From Linnemannia elongata (taxonomy: Eukaryota > Mortierellomycota > Mortierellomycetes > Mortierellales > Mortierellaceae), in assembly GCA_036320915.1 (NCBI GenBank), contig JAXBDG010000014.1, positions 868,001-932,000 of the forward strand: a DNA stretch of 64,000 nt, given 5' to 3'. The position numbers and the translations under genes are program-made. Of this stretch, positions 33,601-46,445 are shown piece after piece. The notes beneath the pieces were generated by a model. It was not told where the DNA came from. It made no database searches and was given only the letters and a program-made list of their open reading frames with translations. Each line of letters begins with the position of its first letter. The first letter of the stretch is position 1.

Positions 33601-35613
33601 GCGAGAGACATTGCCAGCAGGATACAGAACAGGAAGATAATCTGAACGTTGGTCATCTTTTCAACAGAGGTACGCTTGATGGGTGTTGCTGAAGCGTTTC
33701 GCATGAGCTTGGACTCGTGTCCTGTGAAGATGACCACACCGTAGATCCAGCGGGTGTTACGAAGTTGAGCGCCCTAATTTTCGTTTACATGCATCCAACA
33801 TAAAACGTTAGCAAGCAGGATACTTGTTTTCTTTTGTCTGTGAGACCAAATGGTACACAAAATGTAAATGAAAAATATAAAAAACAAAGCAAAAAAAAAA
33901 AAAAAAAAAAAAGCCCAATTGTCCTGTTTTGAATCAAGGGCACCATTAGGGTCTAGAACTTACACGAAGCAAGACTTGAGTAGGATCCAAGGGGAGCTCC
34001 TTGGGGTTGCCCTGGGCGGTGTTCATCAGCAGAGTTCCCTCGAAGGTGTACAGACTGTTGTTGGGTTGTTCCGAGCGAATGAGTCCTCCCAAGTGCGACG
34101 CCTCCAGAGGTGTGATTAGGTGAACTGTCTCTGGCAATGCCTGTTTGATCTTCAAGTTGGTCTCTCTAGAATAACAGGAATGAAAAGGGGGTTAAAAAAC
34201 AAGGCATGTAAACAGACGATGAAGTCAGACATAGGGGAGAGGGGGAGATCATTCGCCAAAGGAGTGATCACTGCATTGCGGATGTGATGATAATAGACTC
34301 ACCCGTCCAAGTTACTTGTCTCGATGTAGCACATTCCTTCGGGTTCGGATGAACTCAACAGAACCAGATCGGCAGGGAAGGGCTCGCCTCCCTCAACACG
34401 AACAATATCTCCGACCTTGATCGAATGCCAGGCGCGTGGCACAAAAGTGCTGCCCTGCAGAACCTTGGATTTCCTGGCGTTGGTCTCGCTATCAGAGGCA
34501 TGTCGTTTCTAAAACAGTGAAAGTGAAAAAGGATTAGAAACGAAGCGATATCATACATACACATGCGAATATTTGCCAGGGGGGAAGACAGCACATAAAG
34601 CAAGTAGACACTGTTGTAAACGTCGTCAATCGTGTCAATAGAAAGCAAGTAGGCGAGGGCACAAGATCAAGTATACTCCAGGAGACGAGGTAACATTTGG
34701 CGGTGGTGGGTTGATAAAATAGATGGATGGTAGGATATTGGTGCGAGCTGGGTGTCATTGGAATTGGCCAGGAGGGACATGGCCTGGGAAGAAAGAAAGA
34801 AAGAAAGAAAAAAAAACGACCATACACAACCCTTGTTCTAAGAAACTCCTTGTTATTATGGCAAAGCTTGTTGACACTTACAAAGTCCTCCATGACTTCC
34901 TTGACGGCTGTTGCGAACAAGACTAGTACCAATGGCACTGCTGTCGTGTATCTGGATGTTGGAGAGACACCATCGATTTGCTATTTTTGTTTTTGTCCAA
35001 TTGGTCGAAGGAAGGAAAGTTAAACAGGGAAGACGAGAGAGTAGAGTACAGGGAAGAAAGATGGAACGGACGGGTTAGATGAAGAGCCGACAAGGTCCCT
35101 TTTCAGTGTCATCTGACTAATATCCTTTCGCCGACTTGCTCATCGTTTCCAATTCCGAGAAAGACGAGGAGTGGACTGTACCTGAATGCAGGCGGTGAAC
35201 AAGAAAAAGATGTTGGCGTATTTGGAGAACTGTTCGTAGAGGAACTTTGGGAGGAATGTAAAGTAGTTGTACTTCGAGGTGGAGATGCGGTTATGGAGGT
35301 ACTTTGCTTGAGCATTTCGCTCAGTGTTGTTGAGGTAGATGGTGCGGATGCCTCCCTGGTTGGCGGTAGAGGGTCCGGTAAAGTTGGAGAGGAAGTTAGA
35401 AAAAGCGCTAGGAGACCGCCTACTCTGGCTGCTGTTGTTGTTGCTGGGGGGTTGGTTGGGGTTAGGGGAGGAGTAGGAGGGTGAGTCTGGGGGGTAGCGA
35501 GAATGGGACGAGAGAGAGTTGTTGGAGCCTTCGAAGGCATAGTGGTCGTCGGCGGCGGTGAGTGGGATGTTCATATCCGAGTAGTCGGACTCCTTTGAGG
35601 AGAGGCCACGCAT
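30673..35613 (-). CDS. DRS2: P4-ATPase phospholipid flippase (Drs2/ATP8A type)
   Basis: Moves phosphatidylserine and phosphatidylethanolamine from the lumenal to the cytosolic leaflet of trans-Golgi/endosomal membranes, with a Cdc50-family partner, supporting vesicle budding. Nine exons: 35613-35182, 34980-34882, 34508-34303, 34165-33964, 33773-33053, 32943-31622, 31515-31319, 31225-31016 and 30901-30673; the sum is 1205 codons plus stop. Diagnostic motifs: DGET across the exon 3/4 junction, PISL in membrane helix 4 (about 416), phosphorylation site DKTGT (Asp about 469), SPDEGALV across exons 5/6, KGAD, TGDRQETA and GDGANDV. Near residue 1178 is RGFAFSQ, matching the conserved GFAFSQ-type autoinhibitory element of Drs2 orthologues, which favours Drs2 over Dnf or Neo1. 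The N-terminal about 100 residues are disordered and Ser/Pro/Asn-rich. Confidence 0.95.
33891..33912. repeat. poly(A) run, 22 nt, within DRS2 intron 4
   Basis: Lies in the intron between exons 34165-33964 and 33773-33053. Confidence 0.85.
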
Positions 35614-37978
35614 TTTCTATGGGGCTGGATGCCTTTCCTTCAGAGCAAGCAACACCTGTAGCTATAGAGCAGGGTTGCAAGCAGGGTTGGTGTAGCGAAG
35701 GAAAGAAGGAGAAAAAGGTGTTCTTGTGTTATTTCAGTGCGTCTGGTTTATTTTTCATCCATAGAAATAGGTGAGGTCAAAAGAAGAAGTGGAAGTGTGA
35801 AAGATGATGATGATGATGAGACGAAAGGAAAGCAGAGAAGGATCAAGTGTGTCCAGGTTGCACACCTTTTTGTTAAACAATAAAAGAGAGCGAACACAGA
35901 GCACACACACACTAACTAGTGTACACAATGGTATTAAGCCAGGGGAAGAAGGGCCAAGCAGAAAATAATAATAAAAAAAGTGAAGGGGACAGAGAAAGGC
36001 ACAGACTGATCCTTTTGAACCACTCTCTTTTTTTTTTTTTTTTTTTTTTGTATGAGAAGGGTGCACCCAAAGGAAGAAGGGTCGGATCTGATGAGCACAG
36101 GTGAGAAGGGGACTGGAGTTGAGTTGAGTTGAGTTGAGTACGAAAGATGAGCCTTGTGGGGAGTTGTGTATGGCTGAAAGTGAGTGTGGGTGATATGGGC
36201 AGTGAGCGAGAGAGTATGTTTTCAGGCTGTGTGAGTTGGGAGCAGGGGGTGAGTGGAAGGAAAGAGGCAAGGGCGATGAAGAAGCGGGAAAGGGGGTTGG
36301 TTAGATGAGGGTGAGGGAGAGAGGGAGAAAGTGAGAGTGTTGCTTACGTTGAAGGTGGCTCTGCTGGGGGGGTGATCAAGAAGGGGATGGGGACGAAGGG
36401 TGAAGGAACGAGTGAGTGAGTGAGTGAGTAAAAGTGTATTAGGGTGACAGCAATGAAAAAGAAAACAGGGAGGGAAGATGATGGAGAGGGAAGAGGAAGA
36501 AGGGAAAAGGGGATGATGGGAAAGAAGAGAATAACTCTAAGAAAAAGAAAAAGAAAAAGAAAAGAGAGCAAAGTGGGAAAGAAGACACCACCGACTGACA
36601 GACTGACAGACAGTCTGAGTGACAGACAGAGAGGAAACACAGGTCCCTTGTTCCCTCTTTCCACTTTCACTTTCTCTTTCTCAGTGCCCGCCATTTTTTT
36701 TTTTTTTTTCTTCTTCGTTGTGACCGTGGGGCGTGGCTGGCCAAGAGAGGGCTGACTGGCGGACAAGGAATCAACTTCACCTACCGAACAAAGACAAGAG
36801 GAAGAAAACCTTGTTACCTCAACACACAGACAGACAGACAGACAGACAGAATGGTCAACTCTCTATTCAACCGGGGCTTTGTTCTTCCTTCTTCTTGCAC
36901 AACTATCATTCATACTCATACACATCCACATTCATGTTGACATGTCAGATACACAAGCACACATGCTCATCTCCACTTCATCTTTTCATCGTCGACCCCT
37001 TTTCTCTCTAGGTACTGCTGCTTCACTCTGTTCTCGTTCCTCCCTGGTAAAGAAAAAGGATACGATAAAAAAAATAGGGTCGGTGGTCCACGCACAGAGG
37101 ATCGTCCACATGGGGTCATCCACACCTACCCCCCCTCTTCTCCTTCCCCTCCCCTTCTCACTTACATAAACTTACATGCCTCTGCCGCGTGCCGACAACA
37201 TTCACATTGATCACTCGTCAAAAAAAACCCTGCAGGCTGACAATTCTTTGAGCTGAAGGAGCGACGAGATTGAATATCGCTATCACCCTTGATCCCTGCT
37301 TGCCTTGCCTGCCCACAACAACAAACGAACAAAATCAACAAAAGATGACAGGGGACAATTGGTAGGCTTGACTTGACCCGAAAATCCAAAAATAACTCTC
37401 TTCCACCGAGGCTGTGCCCACCCTGGATCAATCACAGGCACCACTGGAAGCGCACGAAATTCATTCATTGGCCATGTGCCTGGAGACACAAAGTGGAGAA
37501 AAAAAAGTGTCGTCAGTAAGAGAGAACACCGGACGCTGAAAGAAAAAAAAGGGGGAAACGGCAACAAGCGTCATGGCCATTTTGCTCTTTCCTGAGGGAA
37601 AGAAAGGAAAAGAAGAGAAAAGAAGAGACAGCCTGCTTCTTGTTGTCTGCAGAATCGGTGATCGTCAGACTTGGCAATGGCTTTTGCGTTTGGCGTTGCC
37701 ATATCGTTTTCCTCCCTTTACTCCCTTTCCTCCTTGCCGTTTTGTCCTTGGTGGAAGGATTGTCCGACATCCCGCCTGCTTATGTTCCACACCATGCACC
37801 TTGCGCGAGTTTTCATTTTCTTTTTTTTTAACAGTTCTTGAACAAGAAAAATTGTTGCCACCAATTCGACATTTAAGTTAAGGGGTTTGAGTTTGAACAT
37901 CGACTGAGGATTTCCCTACCAACCAAGTCCGTCTTGAACAAAGATCACTGTTCAACCAACAAACAACCCAAAGACAGC
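35614..37978. promoter_or_regulatory. divergent intergenic region between DRS2 and SPT8
   Basis: 2.36 kb with no supported gene. It is unusually rich in simple repeats: T run 36029-36049, a GAGTT pentamer repeat about 36117-36139, a GTGA/GAGT tetramer repeat about 36410-36430, GACA/CAGA repeats about 36597-36620 and 36827-36850. The left half is purine-rich on the plus strand, giving a CT-rich leader for DRS2. Both promoters must lie here. Confidence 0.5.
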
Positions 37979-40193
37979 ATGGACTCTGAACACGAGAGCG
38001 AAGACGACTTCACTCAGAACGACGACAACAGGTCTGACGACGGCTCAGAACGCGGCGGCGAGATGGACGATGGTAAACTTCTAGGACGCGACTCTGAATC
38101 GCATGGACATAATCTGGAGCACCGAGCTCATGTTGTTGGGATTGCCGAACAGCAATACACGCCAAAAGGAGTTCGAGAAAACAGCAAACACATACGCTAA
38201 CATGGACTTCGTAATTCTTTTCTACCACCAGCCGCAGAGGGAGCCATATCGTCGTCGGCTCAGCCAATAGGACTAGAAGACGCATCGGCAGTCAGGGTAC
38301 ACAGACCCTTGACCCTCCAGCCCCATGTCCTCGATTGCAAGACGTTTGACATCATGCCGTTGGTAAGCTAATATCTGGATGGCAAACTTCAAGAACTATG
38401 GCTATACGTTTCACTCGATCGCTGATGCCCACACACTCCTCTCATTTACTAATAGGCTTTGGCGGTGCATCCGTGCAATATTTACTCCTTGGCCGCGACA
38501 AAGTGTATGCGATGGGTTTTCACAGGATCGGAGGATGGATATGTCAGGAAATATGATTTTTTCGCGTCTATGAATGGAAAGACAATGCTCACACAAGGAC
38601 AACGACACGGTCAGGTCGATTCTGTCACCAAGGTAACAGCATTACCCTTAGTGTACGGTAATGTTTGTTGATAACACAAAAACCGAATAATTTCTCTGGT
38701 CATATCAATTGACATTTCTTTGTATCGGGTCTCTTGTAGGCGGGTATTTTAACATCGTACTGGGAAAACGAGGAACAACCTAACAAATCACTACCAGTTC
38801 TTGGGGAAGACGGGCTCCCAATTGCTACACCAGGACCCTCAGAACTCAACCCGAACGATATGGATATCGATGTGAAGGTCAAACGGGAAGGCAGTCTGGA
38901 GCGAGCCTTGACCCCTATAGCAAGAGCTGCATCACCTTCGGAAGAATCTAAAATGTCCGCAGTCTACAGTTTGGATTGTCACTCTGAGGCTATTTTTGCA
39001 GTCTCGGGATTGGAAAGTGGAGCAGTCAATCTCTGGACGCCTAGACATGAGGAGGGAACTTGTCACCATGTCTTCCGGCAACACACTGGACCTGTCTCGG
39101 CCATTAAGCTGACACCGGACGAGCAAGGGTTCATCAGTGGATCCTGGGATCAGAGTGTTCTTGTAAGGATTTCGCATATTTGATTTGACGGTAACAGAGT
39201 GCAGAGCAAGCCGACGCTGTGGAAGAAAAAAATGATAATAACATTCGTTATTTCTTTCACGGCATAATAGCAATGGGATCTTAACAATGGAGCAGTGGTA
39301 CGGAACTATACAGGACATGGATCACAGATCTCATCACTCTCATTCCAACCCACAGAAGCTCCAACTATGTCCATGGATTTCTCAAGCTCCACCACAAATG
39401 TCTCAAACGACGCAGTTTTGATGTCGACAAGTGTCGACGGTATGATTTGTCTATGGGACAGGAGAGACCCGACCCAGTTGCCAAGGAAACTGCAACCACC
39501 CGAAAAGGTCCCACCATGGTGTCTGTCTGCTTGCTGGAGTGCCGATGGCAAACGGATCTATTGTGGACGCAGAAACGGAACAGGTAAGCACGTTTTCTGT
39601 TAGTTACAATCTGCAGATTTTCATGAAGCAAAGTTTTGACTGACGTTACTTTTACTTTTTGTTTTGACGCAATTATAGTGGACGAGTGGGATTTTGCAGA
39701 AGGCCGATTCGTTCAGTCGATCAAGATGCCAGCCAATTCTGGTCCCGTCTCCTATGTCAAGATGTTGCCTAATAACAAGCATCTCATCTGGTACGGGTTT
39801 ATATCATGGACACTATACATGACACTTAAAGAGAACGCACGTTAACACACCTTCGCTTGCATTTGTATGGCAAAATTAGTGCGTCGCAGGATAACATTCG
39901 CCTTTGGAACGTGACCGAGCTGGATTCGAGATCGTCTCTCAGGCCGTTCCAGATCATTGCAGGGCACCATGGCGGCCTCATCTCTAGCATTCGTAGGTTA
40001 TCTTTGGCGGAATACTTATTTAAGGTGGAGTGGAAAAATCCTATCGAAAATATTGACCTTACTCATTCTCCCTGTCATTTGAATAGATATTGACCCGACC
40101 TGTAAATATATGATCACGACGTCTGGAAACAGAGAGTGGGAAGGACCCAGCACAAACGGATGCCTCTTCTACGATATCCAGCCCATGCTCTAG
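37979..40193 (+). CDS. SPT8: SAGA complex WD40 subunit Spt8
   Basis: Spt8 is a WD40 subunit of the SAGA co-activator that contacts TBP at promoters in the nucleus. Eight exons: 37979-38072, 38232-38362, 38456-38632, 38740-39162, 39271-39583, 39679-39790, 39880-39992 and 40087-40193; they total 489 residues and close in phase. The first about 35 residues are acidic (DSEHESEDDF). The WD40 propeller starts near residue 75; diagnostic strings are RWVFTGSEDGYVRKYDFFAS in exon 3, AGILTSYWENEE at the start of exon 4, SGSWDQSVL followed by QWDLN across exons 4/5, and DGMICLWDRR in exon 5. The final residues GCLFYDIQPML close the last blade. The RKYDFF and YWENEE motifs set Spt8 apart from generic WD proteins. 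Confidence 0.92.
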
Positions 40194-40319
40194 CATTCGT
40201 TAGAACCAGAAAATATAACATACACAACACATTTCATCGTCTAAATTCATATTGTACATCTTTTTTATGGTTGTTTTTCGCTTTTGTGTTATTAATATTG
40301 TACAATGTGGTAGAAGACG

Positions 40320-43300
40320 CTACTCTTCGTCAGTGGCATCATGGTCGGTATCGGTTCTGCCTTCGTCGTCCTCGGTCATGTCAGGGTCGAGGTCGGGGTT
40401 GGGGATCACAGCATTCAAGCGGGTGATGTAATCGTTCTCCAACTTGACCGAGATGACTTCCATCCGATGGATGGAAGGGTCCGTTGCTGCTGCTCCTGGT
40501 GCTCCTGCTGATGCGAGCGACTCGGTTGAGGAGGACGAGTACGACTGTCGCATTGAAGTTCCGAACCTCATAAACGTCGACGAACCAGCGGAGGTGGTGG
40601 TTAATGGGTAGTGAAGTTGATCGACTCGAGGCCTTGGGTGTAAGGACAACGATAGTGGTCCCGTATGATGGATGCCTGCATCCTGACCCTGAAGGCCCTG
40701 CGCCTGCGCCTGCCCAGAAAACCCCCACCCAGTCCCTTGAAGTTCATTAATAACCCTCAACAGCATCTGATTATCCGCCTCGGCCCTCGCAGCCCTCTCC
40801 ATCGCATGGGCCCGCTCCTCCCTCGCCTCCGCAATCATCTGTCTTGCATCCCGCATCTCCTCTCTAGCCTTCGCCATCGCTTCCAAGGCTTCGGCCCGCT
40901 TGATCTCCAAATCTTTTGTCAGGTTGTCGACCCTCTCCTCCTGCAGCTCATTCCTGACCACCGCCAAATCTTGCTCCAACGAGTGTCGGATCCGTGATTC
41001 GATTTGGGCTTCCAGTTGACTGATCTTCAGATCCAGGGTGAGTGTACGTTCCTTGAGGGAGGCGAGGTCGGATTCACAGGAGTGGGCGACGGTGGGTATC
41101 AAACGATAGGCTTCTTGCTTTTTGACCTCGTCGTTCCAGCGGGTCGTATAAGCTTCCAGGTTAGATTCAAGGAGGGTATTCTTGGCGAGAAGGCTTTGGA
41201 GTAGGACGGATTGGTCCTGGTGCTTTGTCGTTTCGGTCTCCATCCAGGATTTGAAGTCTTGGAGCAGCGAAGGAATGTTGACTTCTGCTGTCGCCGCCCC
41301 TGCCGCTGTTGCCGTGATCGCCATTGTCGTCATAGTCGTCTCGACTGGTTTCGGCTCCTTAGGTTGCTGTAGTAGTGCCGTCTTAGGAGATGTACATGGG
41401 GTCGTAAGTTGAGGTTGAGCTGATACTGGTATGTTCTGGGGTGACGTGAGCGTGGGTTGTAATGCCGTCTTGGAGGGTGTTGACCGAGCTGCTGTAGGTT
41501 GAGTAGTTGGTGTGACAGGAAATACAGTAGTTTGCGGTTTGGGCGGAAGTTTATGCGTTAACTTGGGAGGAGGTACTGAACGGGTTGTTGTTGGCGTCAG
41601 TGGTGGTGTGTGTTGTGATATAGGTTTGGTAGTTACTTCAGGAGTAGGGGGAGCCGCAGCAGGCTGAGGTTGTACGACATGACATGCTGGTGGCAGTGTG
41701 GCAACAAATGTTGATGAAACGGGGGGATTGGTCGGCGTTGGAAATAGCTCACCGCCGCCACAGTTGGGGGTGGTTGTTGTTGTTGTTGTTGTTGTCGGAA
41801 GTAAGGTAAAAGACAATAGGGATGATGTAGGAGGTGTTCCAGTGGTCCAGGATGTCGCCGTTGGCTGAGACTGTGAGTTTGAAGCAATAGTTTGAGATGC
41901 TGCATGTGCCTGCGGTGAGTTGGGCGATGAGGTAGGCGAGTTAGCGAATCCTTTGCTTTCTGGTCCTGTCTTTGACGAAGGGGTGGCGACAATTTCTGGT
42001 GCTACTGGGTTTAGTGATAGGGTATTAACGACTACTGATGTTTGTTTTGTTGTAGGTGTAGCTGCAGCTCCTTGTGTTTCTTTTGGTATATAAGGTGGTG
42101 GTACGACAGCTGAGGTAGTATCTGTCTTGGCCTTCTTGTGAGCGAGTGTGTCTTGAGGAGGCTCAATGTTGTGTTTGGTGGCGGACTTCTGAGCGCTCGT
42201 ACTCAGGCCTATAAAGGACAAACAGGAAGCATTAATTAGGTTGCGGAAATGTGGACTACATGTGTTCATTCTGTAGAGTATTAGTCATAACGAAGGAGCG
42301 TACGTTTCGCCAAGTCTCGGAAATAGGTATGGTCCTCGAAACACTTGTCAAAATACATGAAAATGTCTTCCTGTGTGGCCTCCTTTTTCCAGCTCATGAA
42401 GTCCACCACCACCCTGCAATCAGGTCCTTTGACGTTCATCATACGAACTGCATAGTTGTAGTACGACTTCATGTCGAAGTCGTATTTGTTAGCATCCATG
42501 ACTGGATAAAGTGCGCGCAGATACTGTAGCCGAGTGATCACCCATAAGATAGCGATCAAGTTCCCACTGTCGTCAGATACATGCTGCCACAGGTCCTCAA
42601 GAACATCCTCCCACTGTTTGATGTCAAGTTCCACCGCTTTGAACGCTTGGGTCATCCGGTAGGGATTAAACGGTTGGCATCTGATCCGAAGAGGTGGCGG
42701 CCACAGCATGTCGAAACGTTCGGGGGTCTGCCAGATTGCAAAGGAGTGGTCGAGATTGAATGGCGAAAACTGGTAAGCAGTTCGTGAGGAACAAACGGGT
42801 GCTGGTCCATGCCAAATGTATCGCTGCCCGTGCTCGTCGTGGTCGAAAAAATCCTCTGGTAGGTAATCGATGGCTCCACAATCTTCCGAGCCCATGTTGT
42901 CTGAAAGCTGGTCGTTCTGTTCATCTGTTGAATATGTGCTAGATTCCTCGGACTCGTCGTCGTTGCCATTACAGTTATTGTTGTTGTTTTTGTTGTTGTA
43001 GGCTCCTCGGTTGCTTCCGCCTCGGTTGCCATTTCCTCCTCTGCGTCGATTCTTGTTCTTGCCGCGGTTGCTGTTATTATCGTTACTACTGTTGTTGTTG
43101 TTGGATTTGCCACGACTGCTGCTGTTGCCACGACTGCTGCTGTTGCCACGACTGCTGTTGCTATTACTGCGATTATTATTGCTATTAATGGTTCCGCCAC
43201 GGTTGGTGCTGTTGCTTCGCTTGTTGTTATTATTGCAGTTGCCTCCACCTCGTCCTCTGTTGTTGTTTGTAGTGTTGGTGTTCACTGCCTGACCATGGGC

Positions 43301-43453
43301 AGATGAGGCCTCAGCCGGCTTCCTGGGGAGCTTGTGCATGTAGTGGCAGGATGAATGGAAGGAAGCATGGTCAAGAAGAGAAAGTAAAAGTAAGCCATGT
43401 TTGATTTTTCTGCGACTCTTTTGAGACTGGTTTTCATTTCCTTCGTTCTCCAT
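40320..43453 (-). CDS. Asn-rich protein of unknown function with coiled coil
   Basis: Two exons, 43453-42304 and 42208-40320, giving 1012 residues; the ATG at 43453 is preferred to a TTG at 43465. Regions in order: a short basic/hydrophobic start; an Asn/Ser/Arg/Gly-rich tract (about 65-170) made of repeated NSSRG and NNNN units; an acidic spacer; a compact, probably folded domain (about 195-384) rich in Trp, Phe and Tyr (HGPAPV, WPPPLRIRCQPFNPYRM, QWEDVLEDLWQHV); a long Pro/Thr/Ser/Gln linker (about 390-690); a coiled coil (about 690-855) with AREE/ARAE heptads; and an acidic C-terminus (DMTEDDEGRTDTDHDATDEE). I do not recognise the aromatic domain. RG/N-rich regions plus a coiled coil suggest an RNA- or condensate-associated protein, but that is inference. 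Confidence 0.72.
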
Positions 43454-43937
43454 CCTTATGAACAATTGGCACCCCTGTCCTTAAATTCAAATAATATAAC
43501 AAAGACGACAACATAGCTGACCATGGTACTCAATCCATGGGAGCGAAGACCTTTACAACGAAGGATTACGGTATCAATTCCTTAACCCGTACTCCTTTTT
43601 CTCCTCGAGGACTAAAGATGTTATGCAATATTGAACGTAGATGTGTCATTCTTTTTCGGCTGCAGCTCTGTCGTTAGAATTTTATGTGAGACCGCCCTGT
43701 GTCAAAGAACTTTCTCACATCATCCCTCCAAGCAATTGAAAATCATCCGCCCGTCTCTTTTTTTTCTTCGCCACCCCTTCCTCCTCCTCTTTCCTCTTCT
43801 CCTTCCTGCTTCCTTCCTCATTCCTCCCTCCTCTCCCTCTCTATACCCTTGACCGTCTCCATTCATTCTTCATTCACCCAACCGCCAAGTCAACCACATT
43901 CACTCGCAACTGTGCTCCCAAAAAAATAAAATAAAGA
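43454..43937. promoter_or_regulatory. divergent promoter region of Asn-rich gene and P450
   Basis: 484 bp between divergent genes. A CT-rich stretch (about 43755-43860) precedes the P450 start, and an AAAAAATAAAATAAAG element lies directly before the ATG at 43938. Confidence 0.5.
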
Positions 43938-44837
43938 ATGACCAGCTCAGCAGTTTCTCCGGCGCGCGCATTTGGACGAGTCCTCGCCCAGATTCTCACC
44001 CGCTCCAACGCCTCAAAGGCCATCGGCGCATATATCCTCTACATCCTCATCAAATACCGCAACACTGCCTATGGTGTCCGTCCTCGCCCCGACCTCAAAG
44101 GCCCTAGGGGATACCCTCTTCTTGGCAACGTGATTGAAATGATTACTCGACCCAAGACATCACGATACGAAACCCAGGAAAACAACCATCGGTCGCCCAA
44201 ATATGGCCCTGTCTATACGGTCACCGTCCCTGGTCTTGGTCGAATCATCAACCTCGCAGACCCCGAAAAACTCGACCATGTCTTGCGTGTCAATTTTTGG
44301 GCGTACGAAAAGGGGTCGCATTTGAGAAATACGCTTGCTCCGATGGTCGGTCAAGGTTCGTTATTGGCTGTATCTCCCCCACACGTTCACCTATCCTTTT
44401 TTTTTCACGCACTCAACTTTTGTATTTGGTGCATGTGCATATGCTCCATCCACAAACAAAAAAAAATGGATTCAAAACGCATTCCAAACAGGTTCATCCT
44501 GGAAAAATTATGTGTCAAGAAGCTAACTAAAAGTGCTCCAAACAAACAACTTCCGTTAGGCATCTTTGGTGCGGATGGAGAACATTGGCGGTGGCAGCGC
44601 AAGTTGAGTTCTCATATCTTTAATGTCAATGCCTTCAGATCCTACACTAACGATGTCTTTTGTCAAGAGGCAAAACTGGTGATCGACTTTCTTTCCACAG
44701 CTGCGGATTCGGGAAAAGTCGTCGACCTTCAAAACATCTTTTACCTGTTCACACTTGGTAAGCAGACATAAGGGCTTTAACACGCACAAAAGCAATCTAC
44801 ATGACTCTTTTATGCACCTCCTTGCTCACCTATCTCC

Positions 44838-44895
<58 letters not shown>

Positions 44896-46063
44896 TTACC
44901 ATATCTAGATTCGTTTGGAGAAATCGCGTTCGGTCAAACATTCGGTTGTTTAAAGAACCCTGAACAGGAAGTCGAGTTTGCTGTTGCATTTGACCGCCTC
45001 AACAACGCCCTCTCGGAGCGCATTGTGTCACCCATCTGGAAGATCAAGGATTGGTGGACAGGAATGGCAGAGACTGTTCGAAAAGATACCAAGACTGTTC
45101 AAGATTTTGCTTATGGTGTTATCAGGAAGCGTCGTCAGGAGATCGCGGAGGGTACTGTCAGGAACCGCAACGACCTTATGCAGCTATTCATGGATGCTCG
45201 CGACGAGAATGATATGCCTCTTTCGGATGAGATGCTCAAGGACGAATTAATTAACATGATCCTCGGTAAGAGTTTTGTCCACATTTGCCTTCATTCTCGT
45301 AGGACGGACATAGTCACTACCCGAATCTGCAAAGATTAACACGCGCATCAATCCTCAATTTCAGCTGGACGCGATACAACTGCTCAGGCACTTTCATGGA
45401 TGTTCTATGCTATGCATTGCTCGAATGCCTCGCCCGAGATAATCTCCCAGCTCGTAGAAGAGACCGACAGCATACTGGAAGGAAAATTTCCCACATACGA
45501 GACTATCAAGCAACAAAAGTACGCCGAGGCATGCTTTTTGGAGACCCTCCGACTTTACCCAAGTGTCCCTCAGAATTTGAAGCGGTGTGTTCAGGATGAT
45601 GTTCTTCCAGGCGGTGTACCTGTCTACAAGGGCGAAAGCATTGGATGGTGCAGTTGGGCAATAGGTCGAATGGAGTATGTATGGGGTGATGACGCCAAGG
45701 AGTTCAAACCTGAGCGCTGGTTGACTGGTGAAAGACCTTCGTCTGCCAAGTTTATGTCCTTCCATTTGGGACCCCGCACCTGGTAAGTGTTTTGTTTAAT
45801 TGCGCAAGGTGATATTTAAGCCCGTTATGCTACAAATGCAACTAACCAACATTGGCAACCAACACATTTCTACACTTATATCATATAGCCTGGGCAAGTC
45901 GTTTGCACAGCTGGAGGCAATTACGATCACGTCGATGCTAATGCAAAAGTTCACATTTGAGCTGGTTGAACCCGACGTTGAGCCCAGATACCTGCCTGCC
46001 CTGACCCTGCCAATGGAGACAGGACTTCCTATGCGAGTCAAGCACCGCACTAAGAGCGAATAA
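43938..46063 (+). CDS. cytochrome P450 monooxygenase
   Basis: A membrane-anchored haem monooxygenase. Five exons: 43938-44355, 44560-44757, 44909-45265, 45365-45782 and 45889-46063; 521 residues, phases agree. An N-terminal hydrophobic helix (about 28-42) suggests ER anchoring, followed by a Pro-rich hinge (GPRGYPLLGN). The WRWQRK C-helix motif, AGRDTTAQALSW (oxygen-binding I helix), ETLR (ExxR) and PERW are present. The haem-binding motif FHLGPRTCLG is complete only after splicing, since intron 4 splits the Cys codon TG/C. The motif set is closest in feel to fatty-acid/alkane hydroxylase-like clans (CYP52/CYP86 type), but the substrate cannot be told. Intron 2 contains a long CT repeat before the acceptor. 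Confidence 0.93.
44838..44895. repeat. (CT)n microsatellite in P450 intron 2
   Basis: An almost pure CT tract ending shortly before the ATATCTAG acceptor, so it forms the polypyrimidine tract of that intron. Confidence 0.9.
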
Positions 46064-46445
46064 TAACTTCAAGTTTTCACACCGCTCTTTTTTCCATCCT
46101 CCTGCGGCTCGAAGGGGCACCTCTGGTGCGAGCAATTAAAATGGAATAAAGCGACGAAAATACAGCGAAGCGGTCTTTCTGAGATGCAATTAGGTGGGTA
46201 GAAAGATAATAAAGATAGGATTGAGGTAATTGACAGTGGATGGTGGGGAGGATGTAAAAAAAAAAAAAAAAGTGCACACTCATAGCCTACCCCTTAAATA
46301 TTCTCTCAATCATTTCTCCCACGAAAGACTCACCCATGAGAACTCGAGTCTTCACGTTTACGTGCATCATTAATCCGGTCGCCGGCATCAACTCCATTTC
46401 CATCCGACTCGACGTTGACGACGACCGACCCGTTTCATAGTCATC
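46064..46445. other. intergenic between P450 and F-box gene D
   Basis: About 380 bp. An A run of about 14 nt at 46258-46271. CT-rich sequence precedes the F-box start. Nothing else recognised. Confidence 0.4.

Noticed and set aside
37283..37567. Minus-strand frame of 94 codons with some non-repetitive sequence
   Set aside because: No start context, splice partner or motif; lies in the DRS2-SPT8 intergenic region. Too weak to list.
40320..42269. Reading the two halves of the Asn-rich gene as two genes
   Set aside because: The upper ORF has a GTACGC donor and the lower one an ATAG acceptor in matching phase, and the lower ORF's own Met lies inside the intron.
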